64,000 nucleotides of DNA from Novosphingobium sp. TH158 (lineage in GTDB: Bacteria; Pseudomonadota; Alphaproteobacteria; Sphingomonadales; Sphingomonadaceae): assembly GCF_002855555.1 (NCBI RefSeq), contig NZ_PKRT01000001.1, positions 1,640,001 to 1,704,000 of the forward strand, in the 5' to 3' direction. The translations under genes and the position numbers were made by a program. Within the stretch, counting starts at the first letter, position 1, and every line of letters starts with the position of its first letter. Below, piece by piece: positions 8,191-17,221 of the stretch. The notes under the pieces were generated by a model that ran no database searches, was not told where the DNA came from, and saw nothing but the letters and a program-made list of their open reading frames with translations.

Positions 8191-8835
8191 CTAGCCGATC
8201 AGACCCCTCGAGCGCAGGTCCTCGCGCAAGCCCTCTGCCCCCCCGGTGAAGTGATGGACCTGCCAGCCCAGGCGCGCCGCCGACTCGATGTTGGCGGCGT
8301 TGTCGTCAATGAACAGCATGGCTTCGCCCGGCAGGCCAAAGCGCTGCTCGGCCAGGCGGTAAATCGCCGGATCGGGCTTGGCGAGTTTCTCGTCGCCGGA
8401 CACCACGATGTCGCGGAAATGATCGAAAACCGGCCAGCCGGCGCGGAACGTCGGCCAGAACTCCGCGCCGAAATTGGTGATGGCGAACAGGGGCATGCCG
8501 CCTGCCGCCAATGCCTCGACAATCTCGAGGCTGCCGGGAACCGGGCCGGGGATCGATTCGGCAAAGCGCGTGGCATAGGCATCGATCAGGTGCGCATGGT
8601 CAGGGTATTGCGCCTTGCGCGCCGGCACCATCTCGGCCAGCGGCACGCCCTCGTCATGCTGGAAGTGCCATTCCGGCGTCACGACGGTGGTGCAGAACCA
8701 TTCCAGCTCGGCGGGATCAGCGATCAGCTTGGCGAAAAGGTGGCGCAGGTCCCACTCGAACAGCACCCGCCCGACATCGAATACGACCGCTTCGATCCTG
8801 CTTTGAGAACCTGCCAACCCGCCCACTCCAGACAT
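8191..8835 (-). CDS. HAD-superfamily hydrolase (IA, epoxide-hydrolase-like subgroup)
   Basis: A 214-residue haloacid-dehalogenase-type hydrolase. Motif I is VVFDVGRVLFEWD with the nucleophile Asp, motif II is ITNFG, motif III includes the lysine of GDEKLAKPDPAIY, and motif IV is MLFIDDNAANIESA. The first motif carries Gly-Arg where phosphatases have the second Asp, as in the FDLGGV-type subgroup. The substrate is unknown. Start 8835 is used; the longer reading from 8889 would run through a stable hairpin. It follows rpmJ on the same strand. Confidence 0.87.
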   Translation of the reverse strand: MSGVGGLAGSQSRIEAVVFDVGRVLFEWDLRHLFAKLIADPAELEWFCTTVVTPEWHFQHDEGVPLAEMVPARKAQYPDHAHLIDAYATRFAESIPGPVPGSLEIVEALAAGGMPLFAITNFGAEFWPTFRAGWPVFDHFRDIVVSGDEKLAKPDPAIYRLAEQRFGLPGEAMLFIDDNAANIESAARLGWQVHHFTGGAEGLREDLRSRGLIG

Positions 8836-8840
8836 GACAG

Positions 8841-8868
8841 CGGCCCGCGCTCCAGCGGAGGCGGGCCG
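8841..8868 (-). terminator. Strong hairpin between rpmJ and the HAD gene
   Basis: An 8-bp outer stem (CGGCCCGC/GCGGGCCG) extended by a CTCC/GGAG inner stem with a 3-base loop. There is no T-run on the minus strand, so it may be an attenuator or a processing barrier after rpmJ rather than a full terminator. It ends six bases before the HAD start. Confidence 0.4.
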
Positions 8869-8880
8869 TTGAGAAACCGG

Positions 8881-8897
8881 CCGGGGCAATACCCCGG
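8881..8897 (-). terminator. Second short hairpin after rpmJ
   Basis: CCGGGG, 5 bases, CCCCGG, 16 bases after the rpmJ stop. With the hairpin at 8841-8868 it makes a two-stem 3' end for rpmJ. No T-run is seen. Confidence 0.3.
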
Positions 8898-8912
8898 CTC
8901 AACCAGCGGCAA

Positions 8913-9038
8913 TCAGCCCTGGCGCGCCTTGAAGCGACGGTTGGTCTTGTTGATCACATAGGTGCGGCCACGGCGGCGGATCACGCGGTTGTCCCGGTGG
9001 CGGTCCTTGAGCGACTTCAGGCTGTTGCGAATCTTCAT
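8913..9038 (-). CDS. rpmJ: 50S ribosomal protein bL36, cysteine-free form
   Basis: A 41-residue protein starting [20 protein letters not shown] and ending RRFKARQG. It aligns with the C-minus (YkgO-like) form of bL36, which lacks the four zinc-binding residues; this is the normal and usually only form in alphaproteobacteria. It is a small basic protein of the large ribosomal subunit. A 100-base gap separates it from the DUF2142 gene. Confidence 0.95.
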   Translation of the reverse strand: MKIRNSLKSLKDRHRDNRVIRRRGRTYVINKTNRRFKARQG

Positions 9039-9146
9039 GGTTTCCTCGGCGGCGGGCCGGTGCCCGCAGAATTGAAGTGGGGCCGTTAGTGGCAGGCTGG
9101 CACAGAGTCAAGGCGGCTAACGCCCCAACCGCGCCTCTCGCTGGCT

Positions 9147-10535
9147 TCAGGCATAGAAAGCCTGCACGATTGCCGTCAGGCTTGCCGCATTGGCCAGGAC
9201 CATGGCCAGGGCCACCATGCGCGCCGCACCCGCCTGCGGTTGGCTGCGAGAGCGCAGGAAAGCAAGCCCGACGGGCAGCAGCAATGGAATGAAATAGCGG
9301 CCCTGCAAGCCTTCGATCCGTTCCGCGCCAAGCGGCGTGGCGGCCAGGAACATGGCAAGGGCCAGCAGGATCACTATGCCGCCACACACCGCCAGTGACC
9401 ACAGCCGCCACGGCCGGGACAGATCGCCTGCCCGCGCATCGCCAGCCCACAGCGCAATGCCCAGCCCGATAATGAAGGCCAGCATGGCCGGCATGACCGG
9501 CCCGACCGTCAGCCAGCCGAACTGGAACAGTCTGCCCAGCAGGATCGCAAGTCCGCCAAGGTCGAAAGTCCGGGCCAAGGCCATCGGAAAGGATGCGGGG
9601 TGTTCGATCATGAAGCGGGCTTGCTCACCCGGCGAGGGCATTCCCACCATCATCGGCACGGCCAGCCCGGCATTGAGCGCCAGCCAGCCCCCCAGCAGTA
9701 CGGCCGCAGCCAGCCCGGCCAGCAGCGGGGCCAGCGCGATCCGCAGCCCGCCGGATTGCCGCCGCAGGAACAGGCCAAGCCCGACAAGCGGCAGGTAGAT
9801 CATCTTGGAAAGCGTCACCAGAACGGTCAGGACCATGGCGAGCCGGCCACTGCCCCAGCTCCAGCTCCCGCCGATGACTGCCTTCAGGCACAGCGCCACC
9901 AGCCAGGCCGAAGCACCGATCACCAGCCCGTCCTGCCCCAGCGACCCGGCGCAGGCGGCGGTCATCGGCAGCAGGGCAACGACAAGCAGCAGCAGGCGGC
10001 CGACCGGAAGGGCCTGCATGGCAGCGCGCAGCAGCAGGAAGGCAAGCGCGGCGTTCAGCAGGCGGCCGAGCCGGACGATGTTCTCCACCGACAGGCCCAG
10101 CGCCTGCCCGATCCATACGCCAAGCACCTGCGGCACATAGCCGGCCGGGCTGTAGCTGACCGATCCCAGGAAGTTGGCGAAGGGCCATGGCTCACCGGAT
10201 GCGACGGGAGTGGCGCGCGAAAGCCGCTCGTCCCAGCCCGATTGCGGTGCCGAACGGAATGGCAGGTGCGGCTCGGCCGAACCCAGCTCCGCCTCTGCCG
10301 CGCGGACCAGGCCGGGAGCAATTTCTCCGCCCGAGGCATTGCCGCGCCGCTCGCCGATCAGGTCGAAGGATGCAAGCTGCCACGCGCGGAACAGGTGCTG
10401 GTGCTCGTCCGGCGTCTGCAGGGGCGGCGTCAGCAGCGCGTAAAGCGCGAAAAGCAGCGGCGCGATCCAGCCGAACAGCCGCAGCGGATCGGCTCCGACC
10501 TGGCGCTCCCCCACCCTGTCGGCAGCCTCAGGCAC
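9147..10535 (-). CDS. DUF2142 multi-pass membrane protein (GT-C glycosyltransferase-like)
   Basis: A 462-residue protein with about 11-12 membrane segments. A large first periplasmic loop contains PPLQTPDEHQHLFRAWQL, where the PDE(H) acidic-His motif is typical of DUF2142, and the C-terminal part has EGLQGRYFIPLLLP, also a family hallmark. DUF2142 proteins resemble GT-C enzymes that use polyprenyl-phosphate sugars in cell-surface glycan synthesis. The start is a GTG at 10535 overlapping the previous gene by 8 bases; GTG at 10514 is an alternative. Its neighbours (small transporter, methyltransferase, GT2, galE) support a role in envelope polysaccharide or lipid glycosylation. Confidence 0.82.
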   Translation of the reverse strand: MPEAADRVGERQVGADPLRLFGWIAPLLFALYALLTPPLQTPDEHQHLFRAWQLASFDLIGERRGNASGGEIAPGLVRAAEAELGSAEPHLPFRSAPQSGWDERLSRATPVASGEPWPFANFLGSVSYSPAGYVPQVLGVWIGQALGLSVENIVRLGRLLNAALAFLLLRAAMQALPVGRLLLLVVALLPMTAACAGSLGQDGLVIGASAWLVALCLKAVIGGSWSWGSGRLAMVLTVLVTLSKMIYLPLVGLGLFLRRQSGGLRIALAPLLAGLAAAVLLGGWLALNAGLAVPMMVGMPSPGEQARFMIEHPASFPMALARTFDLGGLAILLGRLFQFGWLTVGPVMPAMLAFIIGLGIALWAGDARAGDLSRPWRLWSLAVCGGIVILLALAMFLAATPLGAERIEGLQGRYFIPLLLPVGLAFLRSRSQPQAGAARMVALAMVLANAASLTAIVQAFYA

Positions 10536-10887
10536 GCGCGGTAACGATCACGCCTGCGACGATCAGTGCAGCGCCAAGCGCATAGGTCAGGTTCAGGCGC
10601 TCGGCAAAAAGCAGCGCGGCGATGATCGGCACGATGACGAAGCCCAGCGCGGCAAAAGGATAGGCGCGGCTGAGCGGCACGGTTTGCAGGATGTAGATCC
10701 ACAGCAGGGTGCCTGCACCATAGAGCGCCAGCGCCAGCCAGAAGCCGGGCATCGCGACCAGCGAGAAGAGGCCACCAACCGTACCACCCGTCTGGCCCAG
10801 TTTCAGCGCGGAGGCCTTGAACAGCGCCTGCCCCGCCGCCAGCAGAGCGGAAAAGCCCAGCAGGGCCGCGATCTGCTGCCCGGTCAT
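10528..10887 (-). CDS. EamA/ArnE-like small transporter with four membrane segments
   Basis: A 119-residue membrane protein with four predicted segments: residues 5-20 after MTGQQIAALLGFSALLAAGQ, then a glycine-rich segment, ILQTVPLSRAYPFAALGF, and YALGAALIVAGVIVTA. The PLSRAYPF motif is shared with small-multidrug-resistance-like subunits such as ArnE/ArnF, which flip polyprenyl-linked sugars. Given the glycosyltransferase neighbours, a lipid-linked sugar flippase is more likely than a drug pump. Its start overlaps the methyltransferase stop (ATGA) and its stop overlaps the DUF2142 start, so the three genes form a coupled operon. Confidence 0.78.
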   Translation of the reverse strand: MTGQQIAALLGFSALLAAGQALFKASALKLGQTGGTVGGLFSLVAMPGFWLALALYGAGTLLWIYILQTVPLSRAYPFAALGFVIVPIIAALLFAERLNLTYALGAALIVAGVIVTARA

Positions 10888-11636
10888 GCGCCCTCTCCCG
10901 CCGATTCCGCCAGAATCCTGCGCGCAAGGTCCAGCCGGGGCTCGCGCGCTTCGAGGTATGTGTAGAAGCTCAGGTGACCGGACGGCAGCGGGAAACGCGC
11001 GGTCCGGACATCGGCAAACAGGTGCGACACCACTTTCAGGATCTCCTGCGCCGAGTTGACGTGTTCGTGGCGCATGACCTTCCCGTAATCGAGGCCGGTG
11101 CGCAGGAAATAGGCAAGACCGGTGGAGAACCGCCAGCCAAGCCACCACAGCAGGCCGCCTTCGCTGGGGATGCCGGCCTGGAACACGCCTCCCTCGTCAA
11201 GCAGCAGCGCCGAGCGGGCAAGATCGCGCGGCAGGTCCGTCAGGTGTTCGAGCACGGCGATCGAGATGACCCGCGCATAGCGGTTGGCCGGGGGAACATC
11301 ATGGACCGAGGCGTAGGAAGCGCGCACGCGGGACAGTTCGGGCTTGCCTTCGAACAGCGAGACGAACGGCTCGACAATATCATAGGTGGCGGCATTCGGC
11401 TCGAACCTCAGGTGGTTCAGCGTTCCGGCCCCCAGTTCCAGTACGGGATCGCCGGATACCGATGCCACCTTGCGGTGCATCCACTGTTCAAGCTTCTGCG
11501 CGGCACCATCGACTGCAGTCGTACCTTCGCGGTTGATCTTGTACTGCTCGGCATAGACGCGCTGGTATTCCTCGGGCAGCGGCGCACGCTCGCGCGGATA
11601 GCTGGCCAGAAGGTGCGAAATGTCCGTCACTGCCAC
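10884..11636 (-). CDS. Class I SAM-dependent methyltransferase
   Basis: About 250 residues. Motif I (PVLELGAGTLNHLRFEPN) binds S-adenosylmethionine, followed by YDIVEPF (acidic residue of motif II) and ISIAVLEHLTDLPRDL (motif IV). The C-terminal half has hydrophobic, aromatic stretches. The best start is uncertain: GTG at 11636, GTG at 11630 or TTG at 11660, with G-rich sequence just upstream. In this glycan cluster it may methylate a sugar or lipid-linked intermediate, but the substrate is unknown. Confidence 0.8.
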   Translation of the reverse strand: MAVTDISHLLASYPRERAPLPEEYQRVYAEQYKINREGTTAVDGAAQKLEQWMHRKVASVSGDPVLELGAGTLNHLRFEPNAATYDIVEPFVSLFEGKPELSRVRASYASVHDVPPANRYARVISIAVLEHLTDLPRDLARSALLLDEGGVFQAGIPSEGGLLWWLGWRFSTGLAYFLRTGLDYGKVMRHEHVNSAQEILKVVSHLFADVRTARFPLPSGHLSFYTYLEAREPRLDLARRILAESAGEGA

Positions 11637-11781
11637 CAACTGCCTGCCCCCACGCCCCAACGGTTACGGAACTGTCCATAGCAATGGTTTGCCTGCCAAT
11701 TCCATACCGGTGACGCCGAAATCCGGAAATGACGGGCTGTGCCCGGGCCGCGGGCGCTCCATGCTTAGCAATTAATTAACC

Positions 11782-12861
11782 ATGGACGCCGAAAGCTGGA
11801 CCGGAAGGACAAGGCGGAGACGCGACTTGAGCTACGAGGCCGGCAATTTCTGGGCCGAGGCCATGCAGGCTGCTGCACAACCGCGCGTTGCGGTGGTGAT
11901 CCCCTGCTATCGCGTGTCGCGCCAGATCGCGGCCGTGATCGCGCGCATCGGCCCGGAATGCAGCGCCATCTATGCCATCGACGATGCCTGCCCCGAACAG
12001 TCGGGCGCGGCGATAGAACGCGTTTGCGCCGATCCGCGCGTGCGGGTGATCCGGCACGAGGCCAACCAGGGCGTTGGCGGTGCGATGATCACCGGCTTCC
12101 GCGCCGCGCTGGCGGATGGGGCCGATATCGTCGTCAAGCTGGATGGTGACGGCCAGATGGATCCCGAGCTCATCCCGGGCTTCATCGCCCCGATCGCGCG
12201 CGGGCAGGCCGATTACGTTAAGGGCAACCGCTTCTTCAGCCCGGAAGATGCCCGGTCGATGCCGCGCACCCGGCTGCTGGGCAACCTCGCGCTGACGTTC
12301 ATGACCAAGCTGTCGAGCGGCTACTGGTCACTGTTCGATCCCAACAACGGCTATGTCGCCATCGATGCCCGCGTCCTGGCGCACGTGCCGCTGGACAAGG
12401 TAGCACGTCGCTATTTCTTCGAAAGCGACATGCTGTTCCGCCTGAACACCCTTCGCGCCCGCGTGATCGACCTGCCGATGGAAGCGGTCTACGGAGATGA
12501 GGAGAGCAGCCTCAGCCCGATGAAGATGGTGCCGCACTTTTTCGGCCGCCACGTGACGAACACGTTCAAGCGCATTTCCTACAGCTACTTCCTGCGCGAT
12601 TTCTCCATCGCGTCGATCGAGCTTGTCGCCGGCACGCTGCTGATGGCCTTCGGGCTGGTCTTCGGCAGCTATACCTGGATCGCCAACCTGCAATCGGGAA
12701 CGGTCACGCCCACCGGCACGGTGATGCTTGCCGCCCTGCCGGTGCTGATGGGGCTGCAGTTCCTGCTGGCCTTCATCGGGCATGACATCGCCAGCGCCCC
12801 GCGCGATACCGTCGGGCCGCTGCTGTCAGGACGCAGGCGGAAGGCCGCAGCTCAGCGCTGA
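11782..12861 (+). CDS. Family 2 glycosyltransferase, polyprenyl-phosphate (DPM1/GtrB) type
   Basis: A 359-residue protein. The GT-A domain has VAVVIPCYRVSRQI, a DDACPEQSG aspartate pair, and DIVVKLDGDGQMDPEL with the DXD-like metal site; the acceptor region includes GNRFF and FESDMLFRLN. Two C-terminal membrane segments (around residues 275-300 and 310-335) fit enzymes that transfer sugars to undecaprenyl or dolichyl phosphate. An ATG at 11782 lacks a clear ribosome site; TTG at 11827, preceded by GCGGAG, or ATG at 11863 are alternatives. The product would suit the divergent DUF2142 enzyme. Its 3' end overlaps galE tail to tail by 10 bases. Confidence 0.85.
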   Translation: MDAESWTGRTRRRRDLSYEAGNFWAEAMQAAAQPRVAVVIPCYRVSRQIAAVIARIGPECSAIYAIDDACPEQSGAAIERVCADPRVRVIRHEANQGVGGAMITGFRAALADGADIVVKLDGDGQMDPELIPGFIAPIARGQADYVKGNRFFSPEDARSMPRTRLLGNLALTFMTKLSSGYWSLFDPNNGYVAIDARVLAHVPLDKVARRYFFESDMLFRLNTLRARVIDLPMEAVYGDEESSLSPMKMVPHFFGRHVTNTFKRISYSYFLRDFSIASIELVAGTLLMAFGLVFGSYTWIANLQSGTVTPTGTVMLAALPVLMGLQFLLAFIGHDIASAPRDTVGPLLSGRRRKAAAQR

Positions 12862-13853
12862 AGCGTTTCCAGCTTGCGCTCCCAGGCGAGGGCGTGGGCA
12901 ACGATCGTATCCAGATCGGCGTGCTGCGGCACCCAGGGCAGGGTCGCCTTGATGCGCGCGTTATCCGACACCAGCGAGGCGGGATCGCCCGCACGGCGCG
13001 GTTCCTGGCGGCGCTCGATCTTCAGGTTGGTCACCCGGTCCACGGCATCGAGCACTTCCAGCACCGAAAAGCCCCGGCCATAGCCGCAGTTCATGGTGAG
13101 CGAGCGCGCCGGATCGGCAATCAGCGCCTCAAGCGCCAGGACGTGTGCGGCGGCAAGATCGGACACGTGGATATAGTCGCGCACCCCGGTGCCGTCGGGC
13201 GTGTCATAGTCCGTGCCGAAAACCGAAACGTGCCCGCGCTTGCCCAATGCCGCCTCGACCGCAACCTTGATGAGGTGGGTGGCGCCAGCGGTCGACTGGC
13301 CGGACCGGGCCTGCGGATCCGCCCCCGCGACGTTGAAATACCGCAGGGCGCAGAAGTTGATCGGATGGGCCGCCGCCGTGTCCTTCAGCATGATCTCGGT
13401 CATCAGCTTGGACATGCCATAGGGATTGATCGGCAGTTGCGGGCTGTCTTCGCGCACGGGCGAAACCTTGGGCTCGCCATAGGTCGCAGCTGTCGAACTG
13501 AAGATGAAGTGCGGCACCCCGCCCCTGACCGCCGCCTCGATTAGCGAACGGCTTTTGGCGGTGTTGTTGTGATAGTACTTCAGCGGGTTCTCGACCGATT
13601 CCGGCACCACGATCGAGCCGGCAAAATGCATGATCGCCTGCGTTCCCTGCTCGGCAAAGATGCGGGCCAACAGCGCGCCATCCTCTATGTCGCCTTCGTA
13701 AAACGGCACGCCATCGGGAACGGCGAAGCGAAAGCCGGTCGTCAGGTTATCGATCACCGCAACCGGCCAGCCAGCGTCTTTGAGAGCGAGCACGGCGTGG
13801 CTGCCGATGTAGCCGGCACCGCCGGTAACGAGAACTGGAACCTTGCTGGACAT
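12852..13853 (-). CDS. galE: UDP-glucose 4-epimerase
   Basis: A 333-residue extended short-chain dehydrogenase that interconverts UDP-glucose and UDP-galactose. The NAD-binding motif GGAGYIGSHAV is at the N-terminus, the catalytic triad is in SSTAATYG and NPYGMSKLM (Tyr-x-x-x-Lys), and the C-terminal half has RYFNVAGADP, then DGTGVRDYIHVSDLAAAH, the GalE signature. It should supply UDP-galactose for surface polysaccharide, which fits the adjacent glycosyltransferase. Confidence 0.95.
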   Translation of the reverse strand: MSSKVPVLVTGGAGYIGSHAVLALKDAGWPVAVIDNLTTGFRFAVPDGVPFYEGDIEDGALLARIFAEQGTQAIMHFAGSIVVPESVENPLKYYHNNTAKSRSLIEAAVRGGVPHFIFSSTAATYGEPKVSPVREDSPQLPINPYGMSKLMTEIMLKDTAAAHPINFCALRYFNVAGADPQARSGQSTAGATHLIKVAVEAALGKRGHVSVFGTDYDTPDGTGVRDYIHVSDLAAAHVLALEALIADPARSLTMNCGYGRGFSVLEVLDAVDRVTNLKIERRQEPRRAGDPASLVSDNARIKATLPWVPQHADLDTIVAHALAWERKLETLQR

Positions 13854-14005
13854 GCGACCCCTTCAGGATGAGTTGACAGGAAAGGCAATAGTACGAATTG
13901 ATTACGGTGTCCTTGCCGTACATGCCGGTGGTTCATGCGGCGGAAAGACTGCCGCGCCTAGCGCAAGCGCAACAGGGGAAACGCCTTTTCCCGGGAGCAA
14001 GGTCC

Positions 14006-14722
14006 ATGATTATCCGCAGCCACTCCGCCAGTATCGTCGCGATCGGCATGGTTCTGACGGCCATGGCCGCTCCTGCCCAGGCACGACCGGGGGTGATGGG
14101 GCCGGGCATGGGCTGGCACGATCCCTTTGGCGACAGCTATCCCTCAAGCCAGCGCCTGCGCTCTGCCGACCGCGTGGAGGGCCGGGTGGAAGTGACCCGT
14201 TTCGTCGCCGAAGATGGCGGCGCGGACCTGCTTGGCAAGGGCAGCGCGATCTCCGTCCCGGCCCCGACCGGAGCCGGGGTGGAGGATGCGGCCCTGCGTC
14301 CCTTTGCCGCCGCGGTCGATGATCGGCTCGCAGCCGTGGGCTACCAGACGGCCACTAATGCCGGCGGCGCGGGCCAGCTGGTCGAGCTGCGCGTCAGCCG
14401 CGATGTCGTGGTGCCCGAAGAGGGGCCGAAGAAACCGGTCAGCGGTGAAATGGCGGTGGGCGTATCGAACCACGGATCGATGATGGGGCTTGGCCTCAAC
14501 ATCGACCTGAGCAAGCCGAAGAAGGCCCTCGTCTCCACTCGGCTGGAGGCGCGCATCAGGGATGCGGCCAGCGGCAAGGTGCTGTGGGAAGGCCGCGCCG
14601 ACATGGTCAGCCGCGAAGGCAGCACCAAGTGGAGCGAATCCGCCGTTGCTGCCCGCCTTGCCACTGCTCTGTTCGACAAGTTCCCCGGCAAGCCCGGCGA
14701 AACCAGCCTGACAGTGCGCTGA
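14006..14722 (+). CDS. Secreted DUF4136-like protein, first of a tandem pair
   Basis: A 238-residue exported protein with a signal peptide (MIIRSHSASIVAIGMVLTAM, cleaved after AQA). Its C-terminal half contains [11 protein letters not shown] and ends KFPGKPGETSLTVR, very like the next gene ([11 protein letters not shown] ... [13 protein letters not shown]). The central EVTRF segment is also shared. The pattern suggests the DUF4136 family of small periplasmic or lipoprotein domains; that label is tentative. GGAGC upstream of the ATG supports start 14006. It is the first gene of a run that ends at 18925. Confidence 0.7.
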   Translation: MIIRSHSASIVAIGMVLTAMAAPAQARPGVMGPGMGWHDPFGDSYPSSQRLRSADRVEGRVEVTRFVAEDGGADLLGKGSAISVPAPTGAGVEDAALRPFAAAVDDRLAAVGYQTATNAGGAGQLVELRVSRDVVVPEEGPKKPVSGEMAVGVSNHGSMMGLGLNIDLSKPKKALVSTRLEARIRDAASGKVLWEGRADMVSREGSTKWSESAVAARLATALFDKFPGKPGETSLTVR

Positions 14723-14778
14723 GCCTTGCCATGGCGACAAGGCCGGGCCAGAACCGGCACGACTGGAAGGTGACGAGG

Positions 14779-15369
14779 ATGAAGACGAGACTGATCGCCC
14801 CGCTCACGGCCCTGCTGGCCCTGTCCGCCTGCGTCGCGCCAACGGGTCCGATCGAGGTCACGCGGTTCCATGTGCCCGATACCTCGCAGCTGGCGAAGGG
14901 CACCATTGCCGTGGAACCGGCCGCCGGCATGGACGGCCAGTCGCTCGAACTGCACAGCTTCATGGCTGCGGTGCGCAGCGAACTGCAACGGCTCGGCTAC
15001 AGCGATGCTGCGGCGGGATCGGGCAACCAGGTTGCGCTCGTCCGCCTTGTCCGCCAGCGCTACCAGCCGGAACGCGCCCGCAGCCCGGTGAGCGTTGGGG
15101 TGGGCGGATCGACCGGCTCCTATGGATCGGGCCTGGGCGTGGGCATCGGCCTCAATCTTTCCGGTCCGCCGCCCGAGCAGGTGGAGACCGAGCTTGCCGT
15201 GGCGATCAAGGACCGCAAGAGCGACAAGGTGTTGTGGGAGGGCCGCGCCAGCTTTGCCGTGCGGGCCAGCTCGCCGCTCGCCCAGACGCAGCTCGGCGCG
15301 CCAAAGATGGCGGCAGCACTGTTTGCGGGCTTCCCCGGCAATTCGGGTGAGACTATCACGGTCAGATGA
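14779..15369 (+). CDS. DUF4136-like lipoprotein, second of a tandem pair
   Basis: A 196-residue predicted lipoprotein ([18 protein letters not shown] with the lipidated cysteine in LSAC). The mature part begins [11 protein letters not shown] and ends SGETITVR, matching the preceding protein. A glycine-rich stretch ([19 protein letters not shown]) resembles surface-exposed loops of DUF4136 proteins. It is separated from the first copy by 56 bases and its stop overlaps the carboxypeptidase start, so it is coupled to the downstream genes. The function is unknown. Confidence 0.75.
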   Translation: MKTRLIAPLTALLALSACVAPTGPIEVTRFHVPDTSQLAKGTIAVEPAAGMDGQSLELHSFMAAVRSELQRLGYSDAAAGSGNQVALVRLVRQRYQPERARSPVSVGVGGSTGSYGSGLGVGIGLNLSGPPPEQVETELAVAIKDRKSDKVLWEGRASFAVRASSPLAQTQLGAPKMAAALFAGFPGNSGETITVR

Positions 15370-16505
15370 CCGACATCCTGATCCATTCGAACTTCGATTC
15401 CGGCAATATCGAGGTGCTCTCCGTCGAGGGCACCACGGCCGCCCTTGCCATCCGCCGCGACCACCAGAGCGAATTCTTCCAGTGGTTCCATTTCCGCGTC
15501 TCGGGCGCACAGGGGCGCGAGCTGACCTTGCGGATCACCGGGCTGGGCAAGAGCGCCTATCCCGACGGCTGGCCGGGCTATCGCGCCGCCGTTTCGGAAG
15601 ATCGCAAATTCTGGGGCCGCGCCGAGAGCAGGTGGAATGCAACCGAGGACGATGGCACGCTGACCATCCGCTACACGCCTGCGGGCGATTCCGCCTGGTT
15701 CGCCTATTTCGCGCCCTATTCGATGGAGCGTCACCACGACCTGATCGCCCAGACCGCGCAGGCCGACGGCGTTACCTATCGCTGCCTTGGCACGACGCTT
15801 GATGGCCAGCCGATCGATTGCCTCGAGCTGGGCGAAGGGCCTTTGCAGGTCTGGCTCTACGCACGCCAGCATCCGGGCGAGACGATGGCCGAATGGTGGA
15901 TGGAAGGTGCGCTGGCCTGCCTGACCGACCCCGCCGACCCCTGGGGCCGACTGCTGCGGCAGAAATGCCGCTTCCACGTGGTGCCCAACCTGTGTCCAGA
16001 CGGTGCGCGGCGCGGCCACCTGCGGACCAATGCCGCAGGGGTCAACCTCAACCGCGAATGGCACGAACCCAGCGCCGAGCGTTCGCCCGAAGTGCTGGCG
16101 ATCCGCAATGCAATGGACGCGAGCGGCGTGGATGTCGCCATGGATGTCCACGGCGACGAGGCGATCCCCCACGTGTTCATCGCCGGGTTCGAAGGCATTC
16201 CCTCGATGAAACCCGGACAGGCCGAGCAGCTTGAGCGCTACAAGACGATCCTCGCGCGGCGCACGCCGGATTTCCAGACACGGCACGGCTATCCCGTGGC
16301 CCCGCCGGGCAAGGCGAACCTTGCCATGTCCACCAACCAGCTTGCCGAGCGCTACGGCTGCATGTCGCTGACGCTGGAAATGCCGTTCAAGGACAACGAC
16401 GACCTGCCGTGCCCCGCCCAGGGCTGGAGCGCGGAACGCTCCGCCCTGCTTGGCCGCGAATGCATGGCGGCGCTGGGCGAATGGGTGCTGGGGCGGGAAG
16501 GTTGA
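15366..16505 (+). CDS. M14-family zinc carboxypeptidase, cytosolic (CCP-like) type
   Basis: A 379-residue protein. An N-terminal beta-rich CCP domain (about residues 1-135) precedes the peptidase. Zinc ligands are in [13 protein letters not shown] (HxxE) and [10 protein letters not shown] (His); the catalytic glutamate is in [26 protein letters not shown] supplies the substrate-binding arginine and asparagine. There is no signal peptide, so it should act in the cytoplasm on C-terminal residues. Bacterial substrates are unknown. Its start overlaps the previous stop (ATGA) and its stop overlaps the next start (TTGA). Confidence 0.9.
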   Translation: MTDILIHSNFDSGNIEVLSVEGTTAALAIRRDHQSEFFQWFHFRVSGAQGRELTLRITGLGKSAYPDGWPGYRAAVSEDRKFWGRAESRWNATEDDGTLTIRYTPAGDSAWFAYFAPYSMERHHDLIAQTAQADGVTYRCLGTTLDGQPIDCLELGEGPLQVWLYARQHPGETMAEWWMEGALACLTDPADPWGRLLRQKCRFHVVPNLCPDGARRGHLRTNAAGVNLNREWHEPSAERSPEVLAIRNAMDASGVDVAMDVHGDEAIPHVFIAGFEGIPSMKPGQAEQLERYKTILARRTPDFQTRHGYPVAPPGKANLAMSTNQLAERYGCMSLTLEMPFKDNDDLPCPAQGWSAERSALLGRECMAALGEWVLGREG

Positions 16506-17221
16506 TCTCTGTATCCACCGCCTGGTGGGCACATTACCTGTTCGATGCCCTCGCCTGGGGCAGCGCTGCCCTGGCGGCGCGGTGGCAGCACCGGCGCTTT
16601 CCCGAAATGTCGCGGCGTCTGGAGGGGCAGACGCGGACCTCCTACTTCATCGCGCTTGCCGTTGGCGCGGTGATCGGGGCCTGGGCATTCGGCACGGCGA
16701 ACACATCGGGCAGTGGCCACTTCGCGCCATCGCACTCGGTCGCGGGGGCGCTTGCCGGGGGGATCGCGGCGGTAGAACTGTGGAAGTGGCGCGCCGGGAT
16801 CACGCGATCCACCGGCGCGGCATTCGTTCTGCCCCTGGCGGTGGGCATTGCGGTGGGGCGGCTGGGCTGTTTCTTCGCCGGCACGGTGGACTTCACCTTT
16901 GGCACGCCGACCGGCCTGCCTTGGGCCGTGGACCTGGGCGACGGCGTGGGCCGCCATCCCGTGCAGCTATACGAAAGCGCGGCCATGGGGCTGTTCGCCC
17001 TTGCCTATGCGCGAGCGCTGATCGCACGGCAGGGCTGGACGCGCGAACATGCTTTCCATGCCTTCGCAATCGTTTATGCTGCCCAGCGTTTCGCGTGGGA
17101 GTTCGTGAAGCCCTACCCTTCGGTGGTCGGGCCGCTGAACCTTTTCCACGTGCTTTCGCTGGGGATGCTCGCATATGGAATCGTCTGGTGGCAGCGCGGT
17201 GATCGACCAGCCGGTGCTTGA
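16502..17221 (+). CDS. Lgt-like (prolipoprotein diacylglyceryl transferase family) membrane protein
   Basis: A 239-residue integral membrane protein with about six or seven segments. It carries a variant of the Lgt signature, GRLGCFFAG, where true Lgt usually has GR(I/L)GNF and NGE, and a well-kept RHPVQLYES motif. It therefore belongs to the Lgt superfamily but probably does not modify prolipoproteins in the usual way. The TTG start at 16502 overlaps the carboxypeptidase stop. The radical-SAM gene begins inside its last 47 bases. Genes for lipid-acting enzymes next to a Tes-like radical-SAM protein suggest a role in membrane lipid alteration; that is inference. Confidence 0.72.
   Translation: MISVSTAWWAHYLFDALAWGSAALAARWQHRRFPEMSRRLEGQTRTSYFIALAVGAVIGAWAFGTANTSGSGHFAPSHSVAGALAGGIAAVELWKWRAGITRSTGAAFVLPLAVGIAVGRLGCFFAGTVDFTFGTPTGLPWAVDLGDGVGRHPVQLYESAAMGLFALAYARALIARQGWTREHAFHAFAIVYAAQRFAWEFVKPYPSVVGPLNLFHVLSLGMLAYGIVWWQRGDRPAGA

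Noticed and set aside
16502..17221. Reading the membrane protein as canonical Lgt
   Set aside because: The GRxGNFxNGE signature is altered, and its placement with a radical-SAM gene is unlike standard lgt loci.
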